Assembly (NCBI RefSeq): GCF_020405185.1
Contig: NZ_CP084463.1
Coordinates: 3,286,001 to 3,350,000, forward strand
Origin: Halomicrobium salinisoli
GTDB taxonomy: Archaea > Halobacteriota > Halobacteria > Halobacteriales > Haloarculaceae
Direction of reading: 5' to 3'
DNA length: 64,000 bases
The notes under the pieces were generated by a model. It was not told the origin of the DNA. It did no database searches and saw nothing but the letters and a program-made list of their open reading frames with translations. How positions within the stretch are numbered: position 1 is the stretch's first letter; each line of letters opens with the position of its first letter. The position numbers and the translations under genes are program-made. Of this stretch, positions 8,753 to 16,656 are shown one piece after another.

Positions 8753-9643
8753 ATGCGACGCACTCCAGCTATCGTGGCGGTCATGCTGGTCGTGAGCGCC
8801 GTCGCGGCGCTCCCGATGGCCGGCATGGCCCAGAGCACCGACGCGACGACCGACACCCCGACCGAGACGCCGGCGCCGACCGAGACGCCCGACGGCAACG
8901 CGAGTAACGCGTCCGTCGCACCGGGCGCACAGCTCGCCGGCGTGGTGGGCGTCCAGGGGGCCGAGATCGAGGGCGACGTCCAGTCGCGCTCGTTCGGCAT
9001 CCGGGTGGCCCAGGCGGCGAGCAACGAGTCGCGCGCCGCCGTGGTCGCCGAGCAGCTCGGCGACGTCGAGCAGCGACTGAGCGAACTCGAGGACCAGCGC
9101 GCGGAGCTCCGCGAAGCGCGCGAGAACGGCACGCTCAACGAGGGCGAGTACCGGGCCCGCGCGGCGCGGCTCCACGCCGAGAGCCGGACGGTCCAGCGGC
9201 TCGCCAACCAGAGCGCGGGCGCCGCGGCCGGCATCCCGGAGCAGGCGCTGGCCGAGCGGGGCGTCAACGCCACCGCCATCCAGACGCTGCGCGAGCGCGC
9301 GGACGAACTGAGCGGACAGGAGACCGCGGCCATCGCGCGATCGATCGCCGGCGAGCGCGTCGGCCAGCCGTCCGGTCCCGCGGCCGCCGGTGAGCGCGGT
9401 CCGGGCGGCGACGAGGCGCGCGGTCAGGGCGCCGACGCGGGCGACGGTGCGAACGAAACCGAGACCGAGCGGCCGGGCGGCGACGAGTCCGCCCCGAGCG
9501 ACGGCCAGGGCGACGACGGCCGCGATAGCGCCGGCAAGTCCGGCGACGGCGCGACGGAGACGACCACCGAGACGGAAACCGCGACTGACGGGAGCGACGG
9601 TAGCACCGACGCCGATCAGTCCGGCAGCCAGGGCGGTGCCTGA
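8753..9643 (+). CDS. Secreted coiled-coil protein with acidic low-complexity tail
   Basis: A 296-residue protein if started at the ATG preceding RRTPAIVAVMLVVSAVAALP, a clear signal peptide; the longer frame from 8684 adds unlikely residues. After a Thr/Pro-rich stretch comes a conserved block (AQLAGVVGVQGAEIEGDVQS). A predicted coiled coil near residues 95-145 follows (GDVEQRLSELEDQRAELREA). From about 205 the chain is a Gly/Asp/Thr-rich tail with no anchor visible. The function is unknown. It lies between two genes encoding related ectodomains and ends 6 bases before the next start, so it probably forms an operon with the gene at 9650. Confidence 0.7.
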   Translation: MRRTPAIVAVMLVVSAVAALPMAGMAQSTDATTDTPTETPAPTETPDGNASNASVAPGAQLAGVVGVQGAEIEGDVQSRSFGIRVAQAASNESRAAVVAEQLGDVEQRLSELEDQRAELREARENGTLNEGEYRARAARLHAESRTVQRLANQSAGAAAGIPEQALAERGVNATAIQTLRERADELSGQETAAIARSIAGERVGQPSGPAAAGERGPGGDEARGQGADAGDGANETETERPGGDESAPSDGQGDDGRDSAGKSGDGATETTTETETATDGSDGSTDADQSGSQGGA

Positions 9644-9649
9644 CGCCGC

Positions 9650-10357
9650 ATGCGACGGACTGGACGCACACTGCTGATCGGCGCGGTGGCGCTGCTGACC
9701 GTCGCGGCGACCGTTCCCGCCCCGGCAGCCGCGCAGGACCCCGAACCGGCGTTCGTCGTCGACCTCGCGGAGAGCGGCGACGCTGCCGTGTCGGTGACGT
9801 ACGCGTTCGACCTGGACACCGACGCCGAGCGGCAGGCGTTCCGCGACCTCCGCGACAACGAGAGCGCCCGCGAGGCGTACGCGGCCCGCTTCGGCGACCG
9901 CCTGCGGAGCGTCGCCGCGAACGCCGAGAACGCGAGCGGCCGCGAGATGGCCGTCGAGGACGTGACGATCGACGTCGCGACGGACGACCGGACCGGCGTC
10001 GTGACGCTGTCGGCCGACTGGCGCGGGCTGGCCGCGACGACCGACGGGGGACTCGCCGTCACCGAGCCCTTCGCCAGCGGCTTCGCGCCGGACCGGCAGT
10101 TCGTGATCGCGCTGCCCGACGGCTACGAGGCCAGCGAGGTCGCGCCCGAGCCGGCCGGCTCCGGCGACGGCCGGCTGACGTGGTCGGCCGGGACGGACCT
10201 CGACGGGTTCGAACTGGTCGCCGCCGAGAGCGGCGGTGGCGACGCCGCGACCGCCGACGGCGACCGGTCGACCGCGGCCGACGGGCCCGGATTCGGCGTC
10301 GCCGCGGCGCTCGCCGGACTCGTCGCCGCAGCGCTGCTGGCCCGCCGGCGAGCGTAG
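9650..10357 (+). CDS. Exported protein with C-terminal PGF-type anchor, paralogue of the ectodomain at 7482
   Basis: A 235-residue protein with a signal peptide (RTLLIGAVALLTVAATVPAPAAA), a globular domain, and a C-terminal GPGFGVAAALAGLVAAALLARRRA. The last is a PGF-like motif plus membrane segment plus basic tail, like archaeosortase substrates. Its domain repeats the layout of residues 30-190 of the membrane winged-helix protein at 7482: AFRDLRDN...ARFGDRLRSVAANAENASGREMAVE against AFEDLRDD...RFADRMGGTVAAAENATGREMAVE. The paralogy suggests both sense or bind the same thing. Biochemical role unknown. Confidence 0.7.
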   Translation: MRRTGRTLLIGAVALLTVAATVPAPAAAQDPEPAFVVDLAESGDAAVSVTYAFDLDTDAERQAFRDLRDNESAREAYAARFGDRLRSVAANAENASGREMAVEDVTIDVATDDRTGVVTLSADWRGLAATTDGGLAVTEPFASGFAPDRQFVIALPDGYEASEVAPEPAGSGDGRLTWSAGTDLDGFELVAAESGGGDAATADGDRSTAADGPGFGVAAALAGLVAAALLARRRA

Positions 10358-10454
10358 CCGGCGGACGACCCTCTCACTTCTCCGTATTCTCCGCCGATCA
10401 GTCGCCGGTGACGGCGCGTGCTAACCGGTTCCATCCCCGTCCCAATCTCGGAAA

Positions 10455-10463
10455 CTATTAATA
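10455..10463 (+). promoter_or_regulatory. TATA element of the argGH transcript
   Basis: CTATTAATA, preceded by a purine-rich BRE-like GGAAA, lies 26-34 bases before the small ORF at 10489 and about 230 bases before argG. No better TATA is visible nearer argG, so the argG mRNA probably has a leader of about 200 bases. Confidence 0.5.
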
Positions 10464-10488
10464 CGGGACTGTAGATAGGTTCTCCCAC

Positions 10489-10590
10489 ATGAGCCGGACC
10501 CGCACCGCTGGCGCGTTCGACGCGGACAGCGACGGGTCCGTCCGGCCGCTTTTCGGCGACCTCCGACGACGACGACCGGGCCGTCCCTAG
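10489..10590 (+). CDS. Putative arginine-rich leader peptide (33 codons) upstream of argG
   Basis: The ORF is read by eye: ATG at 10489, TAG at 10588. The 33-residue product has eight Arg, including four in a row encoded by four consecutive CGA codons (10564-10575), followed by PGRP. CGA is an uncommon Arg codon in high-GC haloarchaea. The ATG sits about where transcription should start from the TATA at 10455-10463, so the argG mRNA would begin with this ORF. A hairpin overlaps its stop codon and another lies downstream. The context suggests arginine-responsive attenuation, but a chance ORF in GC-rich DNA is a real alternative. Confidence 0.4.
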   Translation: MSRTRTAGAFDADSDGSVRPLFGDLRRRRPGRP

Positions 10591-10594
10591 GCCC
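10578..10594 (+). promoter_or_regulatory. Hairpin overlapping the leader ORF stop
   Basis: GGGCC and GGCCC arms (5 bp) flank a 7-base loop that contains part of the TAG stop codon of the Arg-rich ORF. It could be disrupted by a ribosome held at the CGA run just upstream. Confidence 0.35.
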
Positions 10595-10639
10595 ACCTAC
10601 TCACACACCCTTTCCACGGTTCGTCTCGATTTCAGGTCG

Positions 10640-10661
10640 CCGCTCGCCGTCTGTCGGGCGG
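10640..10661 (+). promoter_or_regulatory. Hairpin between leader ORF and argG
   Basis: CCGCTCG pairs with CGGGCGG (one G-U) around an 8-base loop, 34 bases before the argG ATG. It has no T-tract. It may be an attenuator arm or simply leader structure. Confidence 0.3.
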
Positions 10662-10694
10662 TCACTACCCCACAGACACCAGTCAACACCACAC

Positions 10695-11954
10695 ATGCCA
10701 GACGGAAACGGAACGGTCGCGCTCGCCTTCTCCGGCGGGCTCGACACGACGGTCTGCGTACCGCTGCTGAAAGAAGAGTACGGCTACGACGAGGTCATCG
10801 GCGTCACGGTCGACGTCGGCCAGCCCGACTACGAGTTCGACGAGGCCGAGGAGACGGCCGAGGCGCTGGGGCTCGACCACTACGTCGTCGACGCCCAGGC
10901 GGAGTTCGCGGACCTCTGTCTCACGGCCGTCAAGGCCAACGCCGACTACCAGGGCTACCCGCTTGGCACCGCGCTCGCGCGCCCGGTCATCGCCGAGGCG
11001 ATCCTCGAGGTCGCCGTCGAGCAGGGCTGTGACGCCGTCGCCCACGGCTGTACGGGCAAGGGCAACGATCAACTGCGCTTCGAGGCCGTCTGGCGCGACT
11101 CCGACCTCGAAGTGATCGCGCCGGTCCGCGAACTCGGCCTCACCCGCGAGTGGGAGAACGAGTACGCCGAGGAGAAGGGCCTGCCCGTCGAGGGCGGCGA
11201 CGGCGGCCGCTACTCCATCGACACGAACCTCTGGAGCCGCTCCATCGAGGGCTCCGAACTGGAGGACCCCTCGACGATCCCCGAGGACGACATCTACCTC
11301 TGGACGGAGAACCCCTCCGGCAAGGACGCCGAGCTCGTCGAGATCGAGTTCGAGGAGGGCGAGGCCGTCGCCGTCGACGGCGAGGACCTCGGCTCCGTCG
11401 AGCTCATCGAGCAGCTCAACGAGCGCGCGGGCGCCCACGGCGTCGGCCGCACGGACATGATGGAGGACCGCATGCTCGGGCTGAAGGTCCGCGAGAACTA
11501 CGAGCACCCCGCGGCGACGGTGCTGCTGACGGCCCACGAGGCGCTGGAGGGCCTCGTCCTCACGGCCGAGGAGCGCGAGTTCAAGCAGCAGGTCGACCAG
11601 CAGTGGTCCCAGAAGGGCTACCAGGGCCTGATCGACGCGCCGCTGACGGGCGCGCTGGAGGCCTTTATCGACGAGACCAACGAGCGCGTGACCGGCACGG
11701 TCACGGTCAAGATGGAGGGCGGCCACTGCCGCGCCGTCTCCCGCGAGTCCGACTACGCCGTCTACAGCGAGTCGGCCGCCTCGTTCAACGAGGAGGACGT
11801 CACCGGCGGCATCACCCAGGCGGACGCCACGGGCGTCGCCAAGTACCACGGCTTCCAGTCGCGCCTCGCCAACCGCGTGCTCGAGAAGGCGAAGAAGGAG
11901 GGGGAGGTCGCCACCGACGGCAGCGGCATCTCCGCCGCCGAAGAGGAGGAGTGA
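10695..11954 (+). CDS. argG: Argininosuccinate synthase
   Basis: A 419-residue enzyme joining citrulline and aspartate with ATP, the penultimate step of arginine synthesis. The N-terminal PP-loop AFSGGLDTTV is intact. GVTVDVGQPDYEFDEAEE, the citrulline-binding YPLGTALARP, and the HGCTGKGNDQLRFE signature follow at expected places. Length and order match the family, with an archaeal acidic surface. It is followed by argH after 4 bases, so the two are co-transcribed and act consecutively. The roughly 200-base leader upstream may regulate it. Confidence 0.97.
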   Translation: MPDGNGTVALAFSGGLDTTVCVPLLKEEYGYDEVIGVTVDVGQPDYEFDEAEETAEALGLDHYVVDAQAEFADLCLTAVKANADYQGYPLGTALARPVIAEAILEVAVEQGCDAVAHGCTGKGNDQLRFEAVWRDSDLEVIAPVRELGLTREWENEYAEEKGLPVEGGDGGRYSIDTNLWSRSIEGSELEDPSTIPEDDIYLWTENPSGKDAELVEIEFEEGEAVAVDGEDLGSVELIEQLNERAGAHGVGRTDMMEDRMLGLKVRENYEHPAATVLLTAHEALEGLVLTAEEREFKQQVDQQWSQKGYQGLIDAPLTGALEAFIDETNERVTGTVTVKMEGGHCRAVSRESDYAVYSESAASFNEEDVTGGITQADATGVAKYHGFQSRLANRVLEKAKKEGEVATDGSGISAAEEEE

Positions 11955-11958
11955 TCCG

Positions 11959-13464
11959 ATGAGCGAGGACGAACCCGGCGCGGGAGCGGGCGAGAGCATG
12001 GACGCCCCCGACAGCGAATCTGCCGTCCGCCGCGACCGCTTCAGCGGCGGCCCCGCCCGCGTGTTCATGTCCTCGCTCGACGACGACGAGCGCATCTTCG
12101 CCGCGGACGTCGCGGTCGACCGCGCCCACGTCGTGATGCTGGCCGAGCAGGACGTCATCGACGACGAGACCGCCGGCGACATTCTGGCGGCGCTGGACGA
12201 GGTCGAGGCGGCCGGCCACGACGAACTGTCCGACGGCGAAGACGTCCACGAGGCCATCGAGACGGCGGTCATCGATCGCGTCGGGCCCGACGGCGGACGG
12301 ATGCACACCGCCCGCTCGCGCAACGACGAGGTGGCGGCCTGCATCCGTTACCGCCTGCGCGAGGACCTGCTGACCCTCGTCAGAACTGTCGTCGACGCCC
12401 GCAAGCAGTTGCTCGACGTGGCCGCAGACCACACCGAGACGGTGATGCCCGGCTACACGCACCTCCAACCGGCCCAGCCGACGACGGTGGCCCACTGGAT
12501 CGCCTCCTACGAGCAGGCGCTGCAGCGCGATACGGCGCGCCTGCTTGACGCCTACGAGCGGGTCAACCGCAACCCCCTCGGCGCCGCGGCGTTCGCCGGG
12601 ACGCCCTTCGACGTGGATCGCGAGCGGACGGCCGAACTGCTCGGATTCGAGGGCATCGTCGAGAACTCCATGGACGCCGCGGCCGCCCGCGACGCGCTGG
12701 TCGAGGCGACCGCCGCGGCGGCGACGCTGGCGACGACCCTCTCGGGGCTGGCCGAGGACGTCGTCGTCTTCGCCAACCGCGGGTTCGTGGAGCTGTCGGA
12801 CGACTACGCGTCGACGTCGTCGATCATGCCCCAGAAGAAGAACCCGGACACGATGGAGCTCGTCCGAGGCCGCACCGGCGACGCGACCGCCGGCCTCCAG
12901 GGCCTGCTGACGACGCTGAAGGGGCTGCCCCGCGCCTACAACCGCGACCTGCAGCGGGCGGGGCGGCACGCCTGGGACGCCATCGACAGCGTCACCGAGA
13001 GCGTCGCGGTGGCGACCGGCGCGGTGGTGACGGCGGACTGGCCCGCCGAGGACCTCGAAGCGGCGGCGGGCGAGGGCTTCTCGACGGCGACCGGCGTCGC
13101 CGACCGCCTGGCGATGGCCGGGGTCCCGTTCCGGACGGCCCACGAGGTCGTCGCGGCGGCCGCCGGCGAGGACTACGAGGGTGACGCACCCGACGTCGAG
13201 GCGCTGGCGGCGACCGCCGAGGACGTCCTCGGCGAGCCCCTGACGGAGTACGTCGACCGCGAGACGCTGGCCGCGACGCTGTCGCCCGCCGAGAGCGTCG
13301 CGATGCGGGACTCCCGCGGCGGGCCCGCGCCGGAGGCGGTCGCGGCGCAACTGGCGACGGCCCGCGACGTTCTGGCAGACGACCGCGACGCGCTGACCGA
13401 GCACCGGGAGGCCGTCGCGGCGGCCGCGGACCTGCTTCGCTCGGAGGTGGACGGCTATGTCTGA
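11959..13464 (+). CDS. argH: Argininosuccinate lyase
   Basis: A 501-residue enzyme of the fumarase/aspartase superfamily that splits argininosuccinate into arginine and fumarate. The signature SSIMPQKKNPD (around residue 290) carries the catalytic Ser loop. HTARSRNDEVAAC and GYTHLQPAQPTT supply the other substrate-binding segments. It starts 4 bases after the argG stop. The N-terminal acidic extension (about 25 residues) is not conserved in the family, and a later start cannot be excluded. Confidence 0.97.
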   Translation: MSEDEPGAGAGESMDAPDSESAVRRDRFSGGPARVFMSSLDDDERIFAADVAVDRAHVVMLAEQDVIDDETAGDILAALDEVEAAGHDELSDGEDVHEAIETAVIDRVGPDGGRMHTARSRNDEVAACIRYRLREDLLTLVRTVVDARKQLLDVAADHTETVMPGYTHLQPAQPTTVAHWIASYEQALQRDTARLLDAYERVNRNPLGAAAFAGTPFDVDRERTAELLGFEGIVENSMDAAAARDALVEATAAAATLATTLSGLAEDVVVFANRGFVELSDDYASTSSIMPQKKNPDTMELVRGRTGDATAGLQGLLTTLKGLPRAYNRDLQRAGRHAWDAIDSVTESVAVATGAVVTADWPAEDLEAAAGEGFSTATGVADRLAMAGVPFRTAHEVVAAAAGEDYEGDAPDVEALAATAEDVLGEPLTEYVDRETLAATLSPAESVAMRDSRGGPAPEAVAAQLATARDVLADDRDALTEHREAVAAAADLLRSEVDGYV

Positions 13465-13625
13465 CGCCGTCCGCCGTGGCCGTGAGCCGCGAGCGGTCCG
13501 ACCATCCCCGCGAGGGGAGAAGCTACCACAATTCTGATACAGAAAACGTCGCGGTGCTTGTTTCGGGAGTTTCACGCCGTTAGCCGCTGGTATTCTATAC
13601 AAACTCGTTCTGATAGGTCCGAAGG

Positions 13626-13632
13626 GTTTAAG
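13626..13632 (+). promoter_or_regulatory. Probable promoter of the lysW-argF operon
   Basis: GTTTAAG lies about 30 bases before the lysW ATG, within a 195-base spacer after argH, so the second half of the arginine cluster probably has its own promoter. Two copies of TTCTGATA (13532-13539 and 13608-13615) and TATTCTATAC between them are possible regulator sites; this is a weak inference. Confidence 0.45.
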
Positions 13633-13659
13633 TGCGTACGGGCGCGAGGACGAGGTACA

Positions 13660-13824
13660 ATGGCAGAATGCGTCGAGTGCGGGGCCGAGGTCTCCCTGCA
13701 CGACAACCTGGAAGTTGGAGAGATCGTCGACTGTGCGACCTGCGGCGCCGAGCTCGAGGTCGTCGACACCGACCCCGTCGAGCTCGACTCGGCCCCCGAA
13801 CTGGAAGAGGACTGGGGCGAGTAA
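13660..13824 (+). CDS. lysW: LysW-type amino-group carrier protein
   Basis: A 54-residue acidic zinc protein that carries the growing amino acid on its C-terminal Glu. Two CxxC pairs (CVECGAE and CATCGAE) bind zinc, and the C-terminus is the expected EDWGE. The glutamate substrate is attached by ArgX through an isopeptide bond, and later enzymes act on the carrier-bound intermediate. A longer in-frame start exists, but this ATG starts the conserved AECVECG and lies at the right distance from the TATA. Placement with argX/C/B/D/E/F makes an arginine (ornithine) role most likely. Confidence 0.95.
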   Translation: MAECVECGAEVSLHDNLEVGEIVDCATCGAELEVVDTDPVELDSAPELEEDWGE

Positions 13825-13872
13825 TGCGCTCCCACGGGCGGGACGCGCCTGCGCCCACACTCGGGTGATACC

Positions 13873-14769
13873 ATGAACGTAGGAATACTCTACTCGCGCA
13901 TCCGCCGGGACGAGAAGCTACTGCTCTCGGAGCTGCGCGACCGCGATCACGAGGTCACCAAGATCGACGTCCGCAAGGAGCAGTTCAACATCGAGGACCC
14001 GCCGGAGGTCTTCGAGGACGTCGACGTCGTCGTCGACCGCTGTCTGGCGACGAGCCGCTCGGTGTACGCGACCAAGTTCGTCGACGCCTACGGCATCCCG
14101 GTCGTCAACGGCCCGGAGACCGCCGAGGTCTGCTCGGACAAGGTCAAGAACAGTCTGGCGCTGGTCGAGCACGGCGTCCCGACGCCGAACACGGAGGTGG
14201 CGTTCACCAAGGACGCCGCCATGGAGGCCATCGAGGACTTTGGCTATCCGTGCGTCCTCAAGCCCGTCGTGGGCTCGTGGGGCCGCCTGATGGCCAAGAT
14301 CGACTCCCGGTCGGCCGCCGAGGCCATCCTCGAGCACAAGGAGACGCTGGGCCACTACGAGCACAAGGTCTTCTACGTCCAGGAGTTCGTCGACAAGCCC
14401 GGCCGGGACATCCGCGTCGTGGCGCTGGACGGCGAACCCGTCGCCGCGATGGTCCGCGAGTCGGACCACTGGCTCACCAACGCGGCGAAGGGCGCCGAGA
14501 CGGACACCTTCGAGCTGGACGACCGCGCGCTCGAACTGGTCGAGAAGGCCAGCGACGCCGTCGGCGGCGGCCTGCTCGGCGTCGACCTGATGGAGGTCGG
14601 CGTTGACGAGGACAGCGAGGATCCGGAGCCCGAGGACTACACCGTCCACGAGGTCAACCACACGGTGGAGTTCAAGGCGCTCAACGAGGTGACCGGCGTG
14701 GACGTGCCCGCCCGCGTCGTCGACTGGCTGGAGAACAAGGTCGACCAGGAGTCGGAGGTGACGGCATGA
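13873..14769 (+). CDS. argX: Glutamate-LysW ligase (RimK-family ATP-grasp)
   Basis: A 298-residue ATP-grasp ligase that attaches glutamate to the C-terminus of LysW. The RimK/LysX fold is clear: N-terminal VGILYSRIRRDEKLL, ATP-binding CVLKPVVGSWGR (Lys and Gly-rich loop), QEFVDKPGRDIRVV, and the metal site VNHTVEFKALNEVTGVDV near the C-terminus. LysX (2-aminoadipate) and ArgX (glutamate) differ in a short substrate loop that I cannot score reliably by eye; operon context favours ArgX. It starts 48 bases after lysW and overlaps argC by 4 bases. Confidence 0.92.
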   Translation: MNVGILYSRIRRDEKLLLSELRDRDHEVTKIDVRKEQFNIEDPPEVFEDVDVVVDRCLATSRSVYATKFVDAYGIPVVNGPETAEVCSDKVKNSLALVEHGVPTPNTEVAFTKDAAMEAIEDFGYPCVLKPVVGSWGRLMAKIDSRSAAEAILEHKETLGHYEHKVFYVQEFVDKPGRDIRVVALDGEPVAAMVRESDHWLTNAAKGAETDTFELDDRALELVEKASDAVGGGLLGVDLMEVGVDEDSEDPEPEDYTVHEVNHTVEFKALNEVTGVDVPARVVDWLENKVDQESEVTA

Positions 14770-15803
14770 CGTACTCCGCGAGCGTCGTCGGCGCCTCCGG
14801 GTTCACCGGCGGCGAACTGCTGCGCATCCTCGACGGCCACCCCGAGTTCCGCACGATCCAGGCCACCAGCCGCTCGAAGGAGAACAAGACGATCGGCCAC
14901 GTCCATCCGAATCTCCGACACAAGGACCTGCGCTTCTCCGACCCGCAGGACCTGGAGAGCGTGGACGTGCTGTTCGCGGCGACGCCTCACGGCGTCTCCA
15001 TGGAGCGCATCGACGCGTTCCAGGAGGTCGCGGATACGGTCGTCGACCTCTCGGCGGACTTCCGCCTCGACAGCGAGGAGCAGTACGACGAGTGGTACGA
15101 CGGGCACGCCCGCCCCGAACTGCTCGAAGAGTCGGAGTACGCGCTGCCGGAACTCAACCGGGAGAACCTGCCCGGAGCGGACCTGATCGCATCCGGCGGC
15201 TGCAACGCCACGGCGACGATCACGGGCCTGCTGCCGCTGTTCGAGAACGACATCCTCTCCGGCGACGAGCAGGTCGTCGTCGACGTGAAGGTCGGCTCCT
15301 CTGAGGGCGGGGCCGGCGGCGGCGAGGCGTCGAGTCACCCCGAGCGCTCGGGCGTCGTCCGCCCCTACGCCCCGACGGGCCACCGCCACGAGGCCGAGAT
15401 CCAGCAGTTCCTCGGCCTGGACGTCTCCTTCACCGTGCACGCGGTGGACATGATCCGCGGGGCCTCTGCGACGTGTCACATCTTCCCCGACGGGCCCGTC
15501 TCGAAGGGCGACCTGTGGGGGGCCTACCGCGGGAGCTACGAGGACGAACCGTTCGTCCGCATGGCCTCGGGCGGTGGCGGCGTCTACCGCTACCCCGAGC
15601 CCAAGGCCGTCGCGGGCACGAACTACGCCGAGGTCGGCTTCGAGGTCGACCCCGCGAACAAGCGCCTCGTGGTCTTCTCGGCCATCGACAACATGATGAA
15701 GGGCTCGGCCGGCCAGGCGGTCCACGCCGCCAACGTCGCGCTGGGCATCGAGGAGACCGCGGGCCTTTCGCTGACCGGGTTCCACCCGGTCGGCGCGCCG
15801 TAA
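14766..15803 (+). CDS. argC: N-acetyl/LysW-gamma-glutamyl-phosphate reductase
   Basis: A 345-residue NADPH-dependent dehydrogenase that reduces the carrier-bound gamma-glutamyl phosphate to the semialdehyde. The nucleotide-binding start ASVVGASGFTGGELLRIL and the catalytic Cys in SGGCNATATITGLLPL are both present, and HRHEAEIQQFLG fits the family. Its ATG overlaps the argX stop (ATGA), implying translational coupling. It may also serve the lysine branch if 2-aminoadipate is made, but no lysine-specific genes are seen here. Confidence 0.95.
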   Translation: MTYSASVVGASGFTGGELLRILDGHPEFRTIQATSRSKENKTIGHVHPNLRHKDLRFSDPQDLESVDVLFAATPHGVSMERIDAFQEVADTVVDLSADFRLDSEEQYDEWYDGHARPELLEESEYALPELNRENLPGADLIASGGCNATATITGLLPLFENDILSGDEQVVVDVKVGSSEGGAGGGEASSHPERSGVVRPYAPTGHRHEAEIQQFLGLDVSFTVHAVDMIRGASATCHIFPDGPVSKGDLWGAYRGSYEDEPFVRMASGGGGVYRYPEPKAVAGTNYAEVGFEVDPANKRLVVFSAIDNMMKGSAGQAVHAANVALGIEETAGLSLTGFHPVGAP

Positions 15804-15819
15804 CCGGAGGCTGTCTTCT

Positions 15820-16656
15820 ATGACTACGGTCATCAAAGTAGGCGGCGCCCGCGCCGTCGATCCCGCGGGCGCCCTGTCCGACGTCGCATCGCTGTACGAG
15901 GACGGCGAGGACCTCGTCCTCGTCCACGGCGGCTCGACCGCCGTCGACGACACCCTGGAGCGACTGGGGATGGAGCCGGAGTACGTCGAGACGCCATCGG
16001 GCGTCGTCGGACGCTTCACCGACGAGGAGACGATGGAGGTGTTCGAGATGGTCTTCGGCCACCTCAACACCCAGCTCGTCGCCGGCCTCCAGAGCCAGGG
16101 CGTCGACGCGGTCGGGCTGAACGGCGTGGACGGGAAGCTGCTACACGGCCCGCGCAAGTCGGCCGTCCGGGTCGTCGAGGACGGCACGAAGAAGATCCGC
16201 CGGGGCGACCACAGCGGGACGATCAAGGCGGTCAACGCCGATCTGCTGGAGGACCTCCTCGACGGCAGCTACGTCCCCGTGGCGAGCCCGCCGATGGCCG
16301 GCGCGGACGACGGCGAGATCACGCCCGTCAACACGGACGCCGACCGCACGGCGGCCGCTATCGCGGCCGCACTCGACGCCCGGCTAGTCCTGCTGACCGA
16401 CGTCGAGGGCGTCTACGAGGACCCCGACGACCCCGAGACGCTGATCGAGTCCGTCGAGACGCCCGACGAGTGGGCGGACCTCGGGGACGCCGCGGAGGGC
16501 TTCATGAGCCGGAAGGTCATGGCCGCCGAGGAAGCGCTTTCCGGCGGGGCGACCGAGGTGGTCGTCGCCGACGCCAACGCCGACGACCCCGTGCTCGCCG
16601 CGCTGGACGGAAGCGGAACGCACGTGTACGCGGATGCCCTGGAGGGTACCCAATGA
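15820..16656 (+). CDS. argB: N-acetylglutamate/[LysW]-glutamate kinase
   Basis: A 278-residue amino-acid kinase that phosphorylates the gamma-carboxyl of LysW-bound glutamate. Features are the N-terminal Gly-rich VIKVGGARAVDP, the substrate loop LVHGGSTAVDDTLERLG, the nucleotide-binding NADRTAAAIAAALDARL region, and the C-terminal SRKVMAAEEAL segment. It lies 16 bases after argC and overlaps argD by 4 bases. Confidence 0.95.
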   Translation: MTTVIKVGGARAVDPAGALSDVASLYEDGEDLVLVHGGSTAVDDTLERLGMEPEYVETPSGVVGRFTDEETMEVFEMVFGHLNTQLVAGLQSQGVDAVGLNGVDGKLLHGPRKSAVRVVEDGTKKIRRGDHSGTIKAVNADLLEDLLDGSYVPVASPPMAGADDGEITPVNTDADRTAAAIAAALDARLVLLTDVEGVYEDPDDPETLIESVETPDEWADLGDAAEGFMSRKVMAAEEALSGGATEVVVADANADDPVLAALDGSGTHVYADALEGTQ

